The position numbers and the translations under genes are program-made. The notes beneath the pieces are model-generated. The model saw only the letters and a list, made by a program, of their open reading frames with translations. It searched no databases and was not told the DNA's origin. This document shows positions 54,399 to 63,224 of a DNA stretch of 64,000 bases, in pieces. Every line of letters starts with the position of its first letter. The first letter of the stretch is position 1. This DNA comes from Longilinea arvoryzae (GTDB lineage: Bacteria; Chloroflexota; Anaerolineae; Anaerolineales; Anaerolineaceae), in the NCBI RefSeq assembly GCF_001050235.1, contig NZ_DF967972.1:2303855-2367854 (forward strand), given 5' to 3'.

Positions 54399-56010
54399 AG
54401 AACTGCTCGAAATCATCGAAAACGAAAAGGCCGCCCAGGCGAAGTACAAACATATTATTCACGTGTGCGCCAGTACGGGTTGTGTTTCGGCCAACAGCGA
54501 AAAGATACTGACAGACCTGGAAGCAGCCATCCAGGAACGCGGGTTGGAAAATGAAGTTTTCGTTATGAAGGTCGGCTGCATGGGATTATGCGCAGCGGGC
54601 CCGATTGTGTCGATCCAGCCGGAAGGACTGCTTTACGGCGAAATGACTCCCGAGGATGTACCGGCAATATTGGACAGTCTGGACGGCGAGCCGATCAAAG
54701 AAAAACTGATCGACACCAACCAGCCGTTTTTCTATCGTCAGGAAAAGAACGTGCTCGAAAATACGGGCCAGATCAACCCGGAACGGATCGAAGATTACAT
54801 CGCCCAGGGCGGTTACAGCGCGTTGCTCAAGGCGCTTACTGATCTCTCTCCCAACCAGGTGATCAAGGAAGTGCTCGACAGCGGTCTGCGCGGGCGCGGC
54901 GGCGGCGGGTATCCGACCGGCCTGAAATGGAGCACGGTTGCCAAGGTAGGCGGCGATTTGAAATTCGTGGTCTGCAACGCAGACGAGGGCGACCCGGGCG
55001 CATTCATGGACCGCTCGATTCTTGAGAGCGACCCGCACCGCGTTCTGGAAGGCATGGCGATCGCGGCATATGCGATCGGCGCCAGCCAGGGCGTGGTTTA
55101 CCTTCGCGCCGAATATCCGCTGGCCATCAAACGCCTGCGCACGGCCATTCGCCAGGCCGAAAAAATGGGCCTGCTCGGCCAGAATATTTGCAACACGCCC
55201 TTCAGCTTCAAGCTGGATCTGCGCCTGGGCGCCGGCGCGTTTGTGTGCGGTGAAGAAACCGCGCTGATGCAATCGGTGGAGGGCAATCGTGGCATGCCGC
55301 GCCCCCGCCCACCCTATCCGGCGCAATCCGGGTTGTGGGAGCATCCGACGTTGATCAACAACGTGGAAACGTTCGCCAATGTCCCCAACATCATCAGCGA
55401 TGGCGCCGCATGGTTCGCGCGAATTGGCACCGAGAACAGTAAGGGCACCAAGGTGTTTGCCCTGACCGGAAAGATCAAGCACACCGGTTTGATCGAAGTC
55501 CCCATGGGAATTACCCTGCGCGAAATCATCTTCGAAATCGGCGGCGGCATCCCGAACGGGCGAAAATTCAAAGCCGTGCAAACCGGAGGCCCTTCCGGCG
55601 GCTGTATCCCGGAGGAATGCCTGGATACCCCGGTCGACTACGAATCCCTCAAGAAGTTGGGTTCGATCATGGGCTCGGGCGGCATGATCGTCATGGATGA
55701 AAGCTCCAACATGATCGACATGGCGCGCTTTTTCATGGAATTCAGCCGGGATGAGTCCTGCGGTAAGTGCGTCCCGTGCCGCGTGGGGACCACTCAACTG
55801 TATGAGATATTGGGGAAATTCCTGGATGGCACTGCGACCGAAGAGGATATGACCAAACTGGAAGAACTGTGCGATATGGTGCGCAATTCCAGCCTGTGCG
55901 GCCTGGGTCAGGCCGCGCCAAACCCGATCGTCAGTACGCTGCGTTATTTCCGCCAGGAATACCTGGACAAAATGAAAAAAGAACCCGCAAAAGCGGAGGT
56001 GACTGAATGA
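54388..56010 (+). CDS. hoxF: HoxF, NAD(H)/FMN subunit of hydrogenase diaphorase
   Basis: 540 aa. An N-terminal [2Fe-2S] ferredoxin-like domain (VCASTGC ... VGCMGLCAAGP) precedes the NuoF body: GRGGGGYPTGLKW, VCNADEGDPGAFMDRS, CGEETALMQSVEG, and C-terminal [4Fe-4S] ligands ESCGKCVPC and SLCGLGQ. It binds FMN and NAD(H). Overlaps hoxU by 4 bp. A related but NuoE-fused paralogue serves the formate dehydrogenase in this window. Confidence 0.95.
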   Translation: MTHEELLEIIENEKAAQAKYKHIIHVCASTGCVSANSEKILTDLEAAIQERGLENEVFVMKVGCMGLCAAGPIVSIQPEGLLYGEMTPEDVPAILDSLDGEPIKEKLIDTNQPFFYRQEKNVLENTGQINPERIEDYIAQGGYSALLKALTDLSPNQVIKEVLDSGLRGRGGGGYPTGLKWSTVAKVGGDLKFVVCNADEGDPGAFMDRSILESDPHRVLEGMAIAAYAIGASQGVVYLRAEYPLAIKRLRTAIRQAEKMGLLGQNICNTPFSFKLDLRLGAGAFVCGEETALMQSVEGNRGMPRPRPPYPAQSGLWEHPTLINNVETFANVPNIISDGAAWFARIGTENSKGTKVFALTGKIKHTGLIEVPMGITLREIIFEIGGGIPNGRKFKAVQTGGPSGGCIPEECLDTPVDYESLKKLGSIMGSGGMIVMDESSNMIDMARFFMEFSRDESCGKCVPCRVGTTQLYEILGKFLDGTATEEDMTKLEELCDMVRNSSLCGLGQAAPNPIVSTLRYFRQEYLDKMKKEPAKAEVTE

Positions 56011-56729
56011 CTCCCAACAGCGTTGTAAAAACACTGACGATCGATGGCAAGCAGGTCAGCGGCGCCGCCGGTGAAACCGTGCTGGATGTTGCCCGCCAGA
56101 ATGGCGTCGACATCCCCACACTGTGCAACCTGGACGGGCTGACGCCGACCGGACAATGCCGTTTGTGCATGGTCGAAACCAAGGGCAGCCCACGCCTGCT
56201 GCCGGCCTGCGTGTTGCAGATCGAAGAAGGCATGGAAATTGTGACGGACAGCCCGCGGCTATTGAAATATCGCCAGATGATCATCGAACTGATCTTCTCT
56301 GAACGCAACCACGTCTGCGCGGTGTGCGTTTCGAACGGACACTGCGACCTGCAGGCCATGGCGCAGCGCCTGGGCGTCACACATATTCGCTATGATTATC
56401 TGCACCCGCTGTTCCAGGTGGACGGTTCGAACCTTAAATATGAGGTAGACCACAACCGCTGTATCCTGTGCGGGCGGTGTGTTCGCGTGTGCGATGAAAT
56501 CGAAGGCGCACACACCCGTGATATTCGAAACCGCGGCTTGAATACCCTGGTCATCACGGATTTCGATGAACCCTGGGGAGATTCGATGACGTGTACGAAC
56601 TGTGGTAAATGCGTACAGGTGTGCCCGACAGGCGCACTGGCTGAAAAAGGAAAATCCGTCGCCGAAATGGCAAAGCGCCGCCAGTTCCTTCCTTATCTGG
56701 TTATGCGCCGGGAGGGAAAGAAAGCATGA
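56007..56729 (+). CDS. hoxU: HoxU, iron-sulfur subunit of hydrogenase diaphorase
   Basis: 240 aa. A [2Fe-2S] domain (CNLDGLTPTGQCRLC ... PAC), the His/Cys cluster segment (ERNHVCAVCVSNGHC), and a two-cluster ferredoxin domain (CILCGRCVRVC and CTNCGKCVQVCPTG) are all intact. It relays electrons from HoxYH to HoxF. Comparison with the formate dehydrogenase homologue shows the His/Cys segment kept here and lost there. Confidence 0.95.
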   Translation: MTPNSVVKTLTIDGKQVSGAAGETVLDVARQNGVDIPTLCNLDGLTPTGQCRLCMVETKGSPRLLPACVLQIEEGMEIVTDSPRLLKYRQMIIELIFSERNHVCAVCVSNGHCDLQAMAQRLGVTHIRYDYLHPLFQVDGSNLKYEVDHNRCILCGRCVRVCDEIEGAHTRDIRNRGLNTLVITDFDEPWGDSMTCTNCGKCVQVCPTGALAEKGKSVAEMAKRRQFLPYLVMRREGKKA

Positions 56730-57262
56730 ACACCAAGAAACGTTTGGCAACAATCTGGCTGGACGGCTGCTCCGGCTGTCACATGTCCTTTCTGGATATC
56801 GATCAGCGCCTGCTGGCGTTGGCCGAAAAGGTCGATCTCGTCTTCAGCCCGCTGGTCGACCAGAAGGAATTCCCCGCGGATGTGGATATCACCCTGGTGG
56901 AAGGCGCGTTGAGCACCGAGGAGGATTTGCATAAAATTCGCGCCATTCGCGAGCGCACCAAGGTTTTGGTGGCGTTTGGCGATTGCGCGGTCACGGCCAA
57001 TATTCCCTCGATGCGCAATCCGTTTGGCGCCGAAGCCATGTTGAAAACGGTTTATTTGGAAAAGGACGCTCTGAACGCCCAGGTCCCGACCCAGGTGGTG
57101 CCGAAATTACTGGAAAACGCAATTCCTTTACACCAGGCAGTGAACGTGGATCTGTTCATTCCAGGCTGCCCGCCTTCCGCTGAGACAATTTTCTTTGCCC
57201 TGAGCGAACTGGTGGAAGGACGCATTCCCGATTTGACCCAGCTCACGCGATTCGGGGCATAG
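56726..57262 (+). CDS. hoxY: HoxY, [NiFe] hydrogenase small subunit
   Basis: 178 aa, the short form lacking the C-terminal two-cluster domain, as in NAD-reducing hydrogenases. Proximal [4Fe-4S] ligands are in LDGCSGC (C15, C18), FGDCAV and PGCPPSAE. Overlaps hoxU by 4 bp and ends 8 bp before hoxH. Confidence 0.94.
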   Translation: MNTKKRLATIWLDGCSGCHMSFLDIDQRLLALAEKVDLVFSPLVDQKEFPADVDITLVEGALSTEEDLHKIRAIRERTKVLVAFGDCAVTANIPSMRNPFGAEAMLKTVYLEKDALNAQVPTQVVPKLLENAIPLHQAVNVDLFIPGCPPSAETIFFALSELVEGRIPDLTQLTRFGA

Positions 57263-57270
57263 GAGAGGAC

Positions 57271-58695
57271 ATGACACAGATTATCAACATCGACCACGTG
57301 ACCCGCATCGAAGGGCATGCCACGGTTAATTTGATCTTGAACGAGCACGGCGACGTGCAGGACGCTCAAGTCTCGGTTACCCAGGTGCGCGGCTTCGAAA
57401 AGTTCGTCGAAGGCCGCCCGTTCTATGAAATGCCATCTCTGACGGCGCGCACCTGCGGCATTTGCCCGGTGAGCCATGAAATTGCCGCCTCCAAGGCTTG
57501 CGATCAGATCTTATCCGTGCGCATCCCTGAGACGGCCATTGCTCTGCGCAAAATCCTGAACCTGGCGCAGATCATTCAGTCGCACGCCCTGAACTTTTTC
57601 TATCTGTCGTCGCCCGATCTGCTGCTGGGAATGAATTCGGACCCCGCCAAGCGAAATATCCTTGGCGTAGCCGAAAAAGATCCACAGATCGTACGCGATG
57701 GCATCCGCCTGCGCCAGTTTGGCCAGCAGACCATCGAACGCATGGCTGGAAAACGCATCCACCCGGCCTGGGTGGTGCCCGGCGGCGTCGCCAGCCCGTT
57801 GGACCCGGCCGTGCGCGAGGTCATTTTGAGCGAAATTCCTGAGATGATGACCATCATCAAGCGCACGTTGGACTGGTTCAAGCGCAGTATGGATCAGTAT
57901 CAGGAATACATCCGGACCTTCGCCAACTTCCCCAGCCTCTTCCTGGGCCTGGTGAGCAAGGATGGCCGGCTGGAGCATTATCACGGGTATATCCGCGTGG
58001 TCACACCGCGCGGCAGTATCCTGGCCGACCAGCTCGACCCGGTGGATTTCAACAGCTACATTGGCGAAGCAGTGGAGCCCTGGACCTACCTGAAGTTCCC
58101 GTATTACAAACCGGCCGGTTACCCGGACGGCATGTACCGGGTGGGCCCGTTGGCCCGCATGAATATCGCCAACGAATGCGGCACGCCAATGGCCGATCAG
58201 GAACTGGCTGAATTCCACTGCCTGGATAAGGGCGCGGTATTGAGTTCGTTCCACTACCACTATGCACGCCTGATCGAGATTCTGTATGGCATCGAGCGCA
58301 TCGAACAATTGCTCAACGAGCCGGATATCCTCTCCAAAAATGTTCGCGCCCAGGCGGGCGTCAACAACCTGGAAGGCATTGGGGTTTCCGAGGCTCCGCG
58401 CGGCACCCTGTTCCACCATTACAAAGTCAACGAGGACGGACTGGTCGAAAAAGCCAACATGATCATCGCCTCCGGCAATAATAATCTGGCGATGAACAAA
58501 GGTGTCCTGCAGGTGGCCCGCCATTTTGTTCGCAGTGACAAATTGACCGAAGGCATGTTGAACACAGTCGAGGCCGTCATCCGCGCTTTCGACCCGTGCC
58601 TGGCCTGCTCGACGCATGCCGCCGGGGAAATGCCCCTGGACGTTCAATTGCGTTCGCCGGAAGGAACTGTGATCGACCGCATTGCCCGCGGATAA
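57271..58695 (+). CDS. hoxH: HoxH, [NiFe] hydrogenase large subunit (group 3d-like)
   Basis: 474 aa catalytic subunit. Nickel-iron ligands C62 and C65 are in RTCGICPVSH, and C443 and C446 in DPCLACSTH. Cleavage after H449 would release a 25-residue C-terminal peptide (AAGEMPLDVQ...). The HoxEFUYH set places it with bidirectional NAD-linked enzymes. GGAG stands upstream of the ATG. Direction of the reaction (H2 production or uptake) cannot be told from sequence. Confidence 0.96.
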   Translation: MTQIINIDHVTRIEGHATVNLILNEHGDVQDAQVSVTQVRGFEKFVEGRPFYEMPSLTARTCGICPVSHEIAASKACDQILSVRIPETAIALRKILNLAQIIQSHALNFFYLSSPDLLLGMNSDPAKRNILGVAEKDPQIVRDGIRLRQFGQQTIERMAGKRIHPAWVVPGGVASPLDPAVREVILSEIPEMMTIIKRTLDWFKRSMDQYQEYIRTFANFPSLFLGLVSKDGRLEHYHGYIRVVTPRGSILADQLDPVDFNSYIGEAVEPWTYLKFPYYKPAGYPDGMYRVGPLARMNIANECGTPMADQELAEFHCLDKGAVLSSFHYHYARLIEILYGIERIEQLLNEPDILSKNVRAQAGVNNLEGIGVSEAPRGTLFHHYKVNEDGLVEKANMIIASGNNNLAMNKGVLQVARHFVRSDKLTEGMLNTVEAVIRAFDPCLACSTHAAGEMPLDVQLRSPEGTVIDRIARG

Positions 58696-58709
58696 ATGAG
58701 ACGACTGAT

Positions 58710-59159
58710 ATGGGACAAAAGCTGGTGATCGGCTATGGCAACCCGCTGCGAACGGACGATGGTTTGGGCCTTCGCGCGGTCGAAACGCTGCTAACACGGC
58801 TGCCTTGCGGGCAATGCGAGGCCATAACCAACCACCAGCTGGTTCCGGAACTGGCCGAGAAAATTGCCAGGGCAGATCGAGTTGCTTTCATCGATGCCAG
58901 TTCCGAGAGCCACGGCCGCGAAGCCGGAACGATCCGCCAACGGCCGGTCAGATCGGATGCAGTTCAGACTGGCGGGTTGAGCCATCATGTGGCCCCCGAA
59001 TGTCTGGTCGCACTGGCCGGCCAACTCTATGGTTATGAACCGCAGGCGGTTCTATTCACGGTCGAAGCCCAGAGTTTCGAGCTGGGAGAAAACCTGACGC
59101 CGCCCGTTCAGGCGGCGTTACCGGAATTGATCGATCAAATAATGGCTTGGATCGGGTAA
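58710..59159 (+). CDS. hoxW: HoxW, hydrogenase maturation protease
   Basis: 149 aa. VIGYGNPLRTDDGLG holds the nickel-sensing acidic residue (TDDG), and FIDASSE and GGLSHHVAPECLVALAGQLYG match HyaD/HycI-family peptidases that trim the large subunit. The ATG at 58710 lies 14 bp after hoxH and has only a weak GAG site. It would process the C-terminal tail seen on HoxH. Hyp accessory genes are not in the window. Confidence 0.92.
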   Translation: MGQKLVIGYGNPLRTDDGLGLRAVETLLTRLPCGQCEAITNHQLVPELAEKIARADRVAFIDASSESHGREAGTIRQRPVRSDAVQTGGLSHHVAPECLVALAGQLYGYEPQAVLFTVEAQSFELGENLTPPVQAALPELIDQIMAWIG

Positions 59160-59178
59160 AAGGAAATTAATTAAAAAG

Positions 59179-59213
59179 AACCGCGGGACTGATCATTCAG
59201 CTCCCGCGGTTTG
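59179..59213. terminator. Bidirectional rho-independent terminator after the hox operon
   Basis: A long stem (AACCGCGGGA with TCCCGCGGTT, extended by CTGA/TCAG) is flanked by an A-rich 5' side and TTTGCTGTT. It lies between the convergent hoxW and modA. Confidence 0.88.
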
Positions 59214-59222
59214 CTGTTCCCC

Positions 59223-60095
59223 CTACTTCACCGGCAGGAAGCCGTATTTCTGGAGCACCTGCTGTCCATCAGCGGAAAGAATATAGTCGACGAAAGCCTG
59301 AGCCAATTCAGCGTTGGCGCTGTCTTTCACGACGGCGATCGGGTAATTGGCGATCACATTCAAATCATCCGAAATTTCGATTTGCTTGACCTTGTCGGGC
59401 AGGGTGGCGGCGTCAGTCGAATAGACAATACCGGCGTCAGCTTCGCCCAAGGAAACCTTGGTCAATACGGCCTTCACGTTTTCTTCGTAACTGACCACAT
59501 TGGCGAGAACCTTGGCGGAATAATCGTTGCCCAGTGTGGCATCCTTGTCAGCCTTGGTCAGAAAATCCAGAGCGTACTGGCCAACCGGGACTTCCTTGGC
59601 CGCCAGATCCAGCTTGATGCCGGATTTGGCCAGGTCAGCCAATGTGGTGATGCCAGCCGGATTATCTGCAGGCACGATGACAACCAGAGCGTTCTGGACA
59701 AAGGGAACCGGTGTGTCTTTGTCGATTCGGCCGCCGTCCACGGCGACACCCATCTGTTTATCGTTGGCGCTCGCGAAGACGTCCGCCGGGGCAGCGCTGG
59801 TGAGCTGCTGGGCCAACTGCTGCGAGCCAGCAAAGTTGAACACGAGGGTGACGCCGGGGTGGGCAGCTTCGAACACCGGGGCAATCTCGTTGAAGGCTTC
59901 GGTGAGCGAGGCGGCAGCCATGATGTTCAGCGTTACCGGCGCGCTGATCGCGGTTGGCTCAGCCGTTGGGGCTTCGGTCGGGGCGCTGGTTGCAACCGGA
60001 GCGGTGGTCGGGGTCTGAGTGGCAGTCGGAGCGGCGCATCCAGCGAGCAGCCCGAAGAGCATCACACTGACAAGCAATAGACTTAACTTCTTCAT
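59223..60095 (-). CDS. modA: Molybdate-binding lipoprotein ModA
   Basis: 290 aa. Lipobox LLAGC (Cys20), a Thr/Pro/Ala-rich linker, then a ModA/type 2 periplasmic-binding fold: NIMAAASLTEAFNEI, FNFAGSQQLAQQL, PADVFASAND and DAGIVYSTDA. It captures molybdate (possibly tungstate) for the formate dehydrogenase cofactor. It follows modB by 19 bp. Confidence 0.92.
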   Translation of the reverse strand: MKKLSLLLVSVMLFGLLAGCAAPTATQTPTTAPVATSAPTEAPTAEPTAISAPVTLNIMAAASLTEAFNEIAPVFEAAHPGVTLVFNFAGSQQLAQQLTSAAPADVFASANDKQMGVAVDGGRIDKDTPVPFVQNALVVIVPADNPAGITTLADLAKSGIKLDLAAKEVPVGQYALDFLTKADKDATLGNDYSAKVLANVVSYEENVKAVLTKVSLGEADAGIVYSTDAATLPDKVKQIEISDDLNVIANYPIAVVKDSANAELAQAFVDYILSADGQQVLQKYGFLPVK

Positions 60096-60114
60096 TACTT
60101 TTCTTTCTCTCCTC

Positions 60115-60945
60115 TCAATCGAAAGTAACTTCTGTCTCAGGTTCGACGTAACGATAGACGAACCATTTAACCGTGATCAGGGCGATGAAAGAGATGACGA
60201 CCAGGATCACCGCCAGGGTAATGGCGACGCTCATGTCCATTTGAAAGCCAATGTAAATGGCGGATGGCATGGTCTGCGTTCGGCCAGGATAATTGCCTGC
60301 GAAAATGATGGTGGCGCCGAATTCACCCAGGGCGCGCGCCCAGGTCAGCATGCTGCCGGTCAGCAGCGACGCCCAGGACATGGGCAGAACGATGCAGTGA
60401 AAGATCTGCCAGTGGTTGGCGCCGTCCAATGCGGCCGCTTTTTTCAATTCGCAGTCGATGGCACTGAAGCCGAGCGCCGCGGATTTGATGTACAGCGGCC
60501 CGGCGACGAAGGTCTGCGCCATGACGACCGCGGCTGTGGTAAACGGCAGCGATATACCCAGCAGGTTCAGCCAGCCGCCCAGCAAACCGCGCCGGCCGAA
60601 GGCCATCAGCAATGCCACGCCGGCTACGGCCGGCGGCAGGACCGTCGGCAAGTCGACCAGCGTATCCAAAAGCCGGAAAAAGCGATTCTGACGGTATGAA
60701 AGAAAATAGGCGACCGGCGTGCCGATGACGAGTGTTACGAGTACGGATAGGCTTGAAGTGGTCAGGCTCAAGCGGATCGCCTGCCAGACGGATTTCTCCT
60801 GCAGGCTGTGGAGAAGATCGGCGGGTCGAATGCCCAATAACAGACAAAACAGCGGAATCAGGATAAACAACAGATAAGGAAGGAGGGCGGCCTTCCAAAG
60901 ATTATGCTGAAGTCCTTTAGCGTTGGGGGTGTTCTTCGTTGACAT
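60115..60945 (-). CDS. modB: Molybdate ABC transporter permease ModB
   Basis: 276 aa with about six transmembrane segments. PTVLPPAVAGVALLMAFGRRGLLG and the EAA loop AALDGANHWQIFHCIVLPMSW, then ALGEFGATIIFAGN, are characteristic of ModB/CysT-type permeases. The ATG at 60945 overlaps padR by 29 bp. No modC ATPase gene is nearby. Confidence 0.92.
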   Translation of the reverse strand: MSTKNTPNAKGLQHNLWKAALLPYLLFILIPLFCLLLGIRPADLLHSLQEKSVWQAIRLSLTTSSLSVLVTLVIGTPVAYFLSYRQNRFFRLLDTLVDLPTVLPPAVAGVALLMAFGRRGLLGGWLNLLGISLPFTTAAVVMAQTFVAGPLYIKSAALGFSAIDCELKKAAALDGANHWQIFHCIVLPMSWASLLTGSMLTWARALGEFGATIIFAGNYPGRTQTMPSAIYIGFQMDMSVAITLAVILVVISFIALITVKWFVYRYVEPETEVTFD

Positions 60946-61483
60946 CGTTCCCAACCCATACGGCTGCCTGATCCAACCATTCGAGCAGCGCCCTTACCTG
61001 TAAGATGCGAAGCTGAAACACCAACCGTTCATCCATCTGGTCCGGGGTGAGCATCTCGAACTTGTGGTTCAGGCCGCCCAACCATTTCTGGCAGACTTCG
61101 CGCTGCCACACAATCAACTCCGTGGCAAAGCCGGCCTGCCGCGCAAAAAAGAGCTTGGCGAGGAATTCCTGGCGCATATCCCGCGGATGTTCCACCGGCG
61201 TCGAAAGCCATGCGTCGAACATCTGGCGGCCGGTGGGGGTCAGGCTCAGAACTTTACGATCCGGACGCCCTTCACCGGGCTGTAATTCACCGGTCAATAA
61301 TCCCTGGCGCTCGAGCTTATCGATCAGGGCATACAACTGGGGTTGCCCGATATGCCATACCTGTGACAGAGACTGCAGGGAACGCAATTCCTGTTGCAGT
61401 TCATACCCGTGAGCCGGTTTCTTGGAAACCAGCCCAAGCAGGATAAATTCAAGAGTAAGCGGTGCGGCGCTTCGTGGGCTCAT
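60917..61483 (-). CDS. PadR-family transcriptional regulator
   Basis: 188 aa. The winged helix has LEFILLGLVSKKPAHGYELQQEL and VWHIGQPQLYALIDKLERQGLL; the C-terminal part is a helical dimerisation domain. First gene of the padR-modB-modA operon, so it likely controls molybdate uptake in place of ModE. A perfect inverted repeat fills the spacer of its own promoter, consistent with autorepression. The message would have a leader of about 3 nt. Confidence 0.9.
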   Translation of the reverse strand: MSPRSAAPLTLEFILLGLVSKKPAHGYELQQELRSLQSLSQVWHIGQPQLYALIDKLERQGLLTGELQPGEGRPDRKVLSLTPTGRQMFDAWLSTPVEHPRDMRQEFLAKLFFARQAGFATELIVWQREVCQKWLGGLNHKFEMLTPDQMDERLVFQLRILQVRALLEWLDQAAVWVGNDVNEEHPQR

Positions 61484-61492
61484 AATGAATTT

Positions 61493-61545
61493 ATTATATA
61501 CTCAAAAAATGAGTAATAGAAGTTTTTTGAATGGGTCAAATGACC
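61493..61545 (-). promoter_or_regulatory. padR-modBA promoter and operators
   Basis: On the minus strand TTCTAT (61516-61521), 17 bp and TATAAT (61493-61498). The 17-bp spacer is exactly the inverted repeat TACTCA-TTTTT-TGAGTA (61499-61515). A second inverted repeat, GGTCA-TT-TGACC (61534-61545), lies just upstream. The ATG is 9 nt past the -10. Confidence 0.75.
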
Positions 61546-61712
61546 TATTTTTTGTGACACTTATAACCGATTTTTTAAATATTCTGGTTCTGCAGAATCG
61601 GGGAAAAAGGGATCATTTCCCCGTGAAGGCAATCGCCCGCGAGGATGAGGGTTCGCATCGATCGGATGAGGAAGTCGCTAGCGCCTGACGAAAGGACGTC
61701 GAGAAAATCGAC

Positions 61713-62552
61713 TTAATCTTCGAAACAACAAACCGTGACCGGATAATCCAGCATCAAGGCATAACCCAACCGGCGAGCCAGCGCTGCCGACGCTTCATTG
61801 CGCGCCCAGCAATGCCAGCCGATTTCGGCGATGCCGCGCTTCAGGGCTTCCTCGATGAAAGCCGAGCCCACCAACGTGCCCAGGCCGCGACGCTGATATT
61901 CATCCACAGTGGCAATGCCGACTTCGCAGCGCGCGCCGGCGTTGTACTCGGACAGGCACCAGGCAATGAGGCTTTCATCGGTATGCAGGCAGACGCCAAA
62001 GCTGTGATCGAGAAAATCCTGCACCGAGCTGCGTTCGGATTGCGTCTCGTCGGTCAGGTAATCCATATGTTTCAGGTGGGTTTGGGCGAGCAATTGCGCA
62101 TCGACAGGCGACAGGTGAAGGCCAGCCGGAATTTTCTCCCGCCAGGCGGTGTCGAAGCGGTTGGCGCCGGAACGGAAGGTGTGGACCTGGCGGGGCGCGT
62201 CGACCTGGCGCGCAAAATTGGATCCGAAGAGCGTGGAAAACTGCGTCTTCCAGGCGGCGTCGGCCAGGAACGCGATGAAGACTTCCTGACCGCGCTGACG
62301 GGCCTGGGGGAAGAGAACCTGATCGAAATACGCCGAAAGCTGCTGAATGAAATCGACATTTCGGCTGTTCCCCGCCAGGAAAAGCTTGTGCCCAAACCAG
62401 GCTGCTGCTGCGGTGGGCGCCTGCGGATCGTCGACCGCGATCTGGCCGGGAGTGTAGCCGGCCAGAATGGAAGCAATGGTGAGATGCAGATCGAGGGGCT
62501 GGAAGATGGGCGCGGCGGATGGATAACGATCGGGTGTGAGCAGTGTGAACAT
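61713..62552 (-). CDS. GNAT-family acetyltransferase
   Basis: 279 aa. The C-terminal half is a GNAT domain: CEVGIATVDEYQRRGLGTLVGSAFIEEAL carries the acetyl-CoA loop RRGLG, followed by WHCWARNEASAALARRLGY. The N-terminal half (FQPLDLHLTIASILAGYTPGQIAVDD) is a related degenerate domain common in two-domain GNATs. The ATG at 62552 is preferred; the longer frame starts with TTG and adds 39 residues not family-like. Substrate unknown. Confidence 0.85.
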   Translation of the reverse strand: MFTLLTPDRYPSAAPIFQPLDLHLTIASILAGYTPGQIAVDDPQAPTAAAAWFGHKLFLAGNSRNVDFIQQLSAYFDQVLFPQARQRGQEVFIAFLADAAWKTQFSTLFGSNFARQVDAPRQVHTFRSGANRFDTAWREKIPAGLHLSPVDAQLLAQTHLKHMDYLTDETQSERSSVQDFLDHSFGVCLHTDESLIAWCLSEYNAGARCEVGIATVDEYQRRGLGTLVGSAFIEEALKRGIAEIGWHCWARNEASAALARRLGYALMLDYPVTVCCFED

Positions 62553-62662
62553 GAAATATCTGTCCTTTGCGTATAGCCAATTTTGGAATCCATTATTGCC
62601 GGATGAATTATAGACTTGTAAACCATACTTCGAGGCCAGTTTATGCTTTACTTCCCTCTCTA

Positions 62663-62691
62663 TTGACAATTGATCATTTGTTCTATAAAAT
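62663..62691 (+). promoter_or_regulatory. Promoter of the LuxR-type gene, predicted leaderless
   Basis: TTGACA (62663-62668), 17 bp, TAAAAT (62686-62691), then exactly 6 nt to the ATG at 62698. No ribosome-binding site. Confidence 0.75.
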
Positions 62692-62697
62692 CAAGAT

Positions 62698-63099
62698 ATG
62701 GACGCCTGGCATTTGATCTGGCACGATTTGCAAAACTGGCTGCATCGCAAGCGCCTGTTTGCAATGGACCTCGAGGCCTATCGGGCGCTGCACCTGGTCG
62801 CCGAGCGCCAGCAGCGCTCGCCGGGCGAGGTGGCCTCGCAGCTCTTCGAACAGGCCGCGCAGGAGCAGGATGCGCAGGCCTGGACGCTGCGCTGCTGGGA
62901 ACACCTCTCGCCGCGCCAGAAGCAAATCACGGCCCACATCTGCCGCGGCGACTCGAACCGCCAGATGGCCCTGCAGTTGAACATTTCGCAAACCACGGTC
63001 AAATCGCACGTCGAGATCATCCTGCGCAAGTTTGGCGTCGGCAACCGGGTGGCGCTGCGCGTGCTGCTCTCGCCCTGGGATCTGAGCGCTTACCTGTAG
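62698..63099 (+). CDS. Small LuxR-type HTH regulator
   Basis: 133 aa. A short helical N-terminus (about 1-65) without a receiver domain precedes a LuxR HTH (LSPRQKQITAHICRGDSNRQMALQLNISQTTVKSHVEIILRKFGV). The coding sequence is visibly more GC-rich than most neighbours. It lies 125 bp before the RecA-fold-like gene on the same strand and may control it. No input domain is evident. Confidence 0.85.
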   Translation: MDAWHLIWHDLQNWLHRKRLFAMDLEAYRALHLVAERQQRSPGEVASQLFEQAAQEQDAQAWTLRCWEHLSPRQKQITAHICRGDSNRQMALQLNISQTTVKSHVEIILRKFGVGNRVALRVLLSPWDLSAYL

Positions 63100-63224
63100 A
63101 TCTGGCGTTATCTTCTCCATCCTCCCGAATATCTGGCTCCTCCCACGGAGGAGGCTGTTAAATCCCCCCATTATCCTCCCGATAGAGGATGCACAGAACA
63201 CGCGTTCTATGTCATGATCAAGGC
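63100..63224. repeat. Hairpin and short direct repeat between the two GC-rich genes
   Basis: CTCCTCC / GGAGGAG (63138-63154) forms a 7-bp hairpin. The sequence TCCTCCCGA occurs on each side (near 63121 and 63173). There is no U-run after the hairpin. Could be a regulatory site; nothing more can be said. Confidence 0.4.

Noticed and set aside
54586-56034. 482-aa open frame opposite hoxF
   Set aside because: Antisense frame of an intact hoxF; no start signals.
57511-58797. 428-aa open frame opposite hoxH
   Set aside because: Antisense frame of an intact hoxH; no independent support.
61422-61688. 88-aa plus-strand open frame over the padR promoter
   Set aside because: Overlaps the padR start and operators; no ribosome-binding site and no family resemblance.
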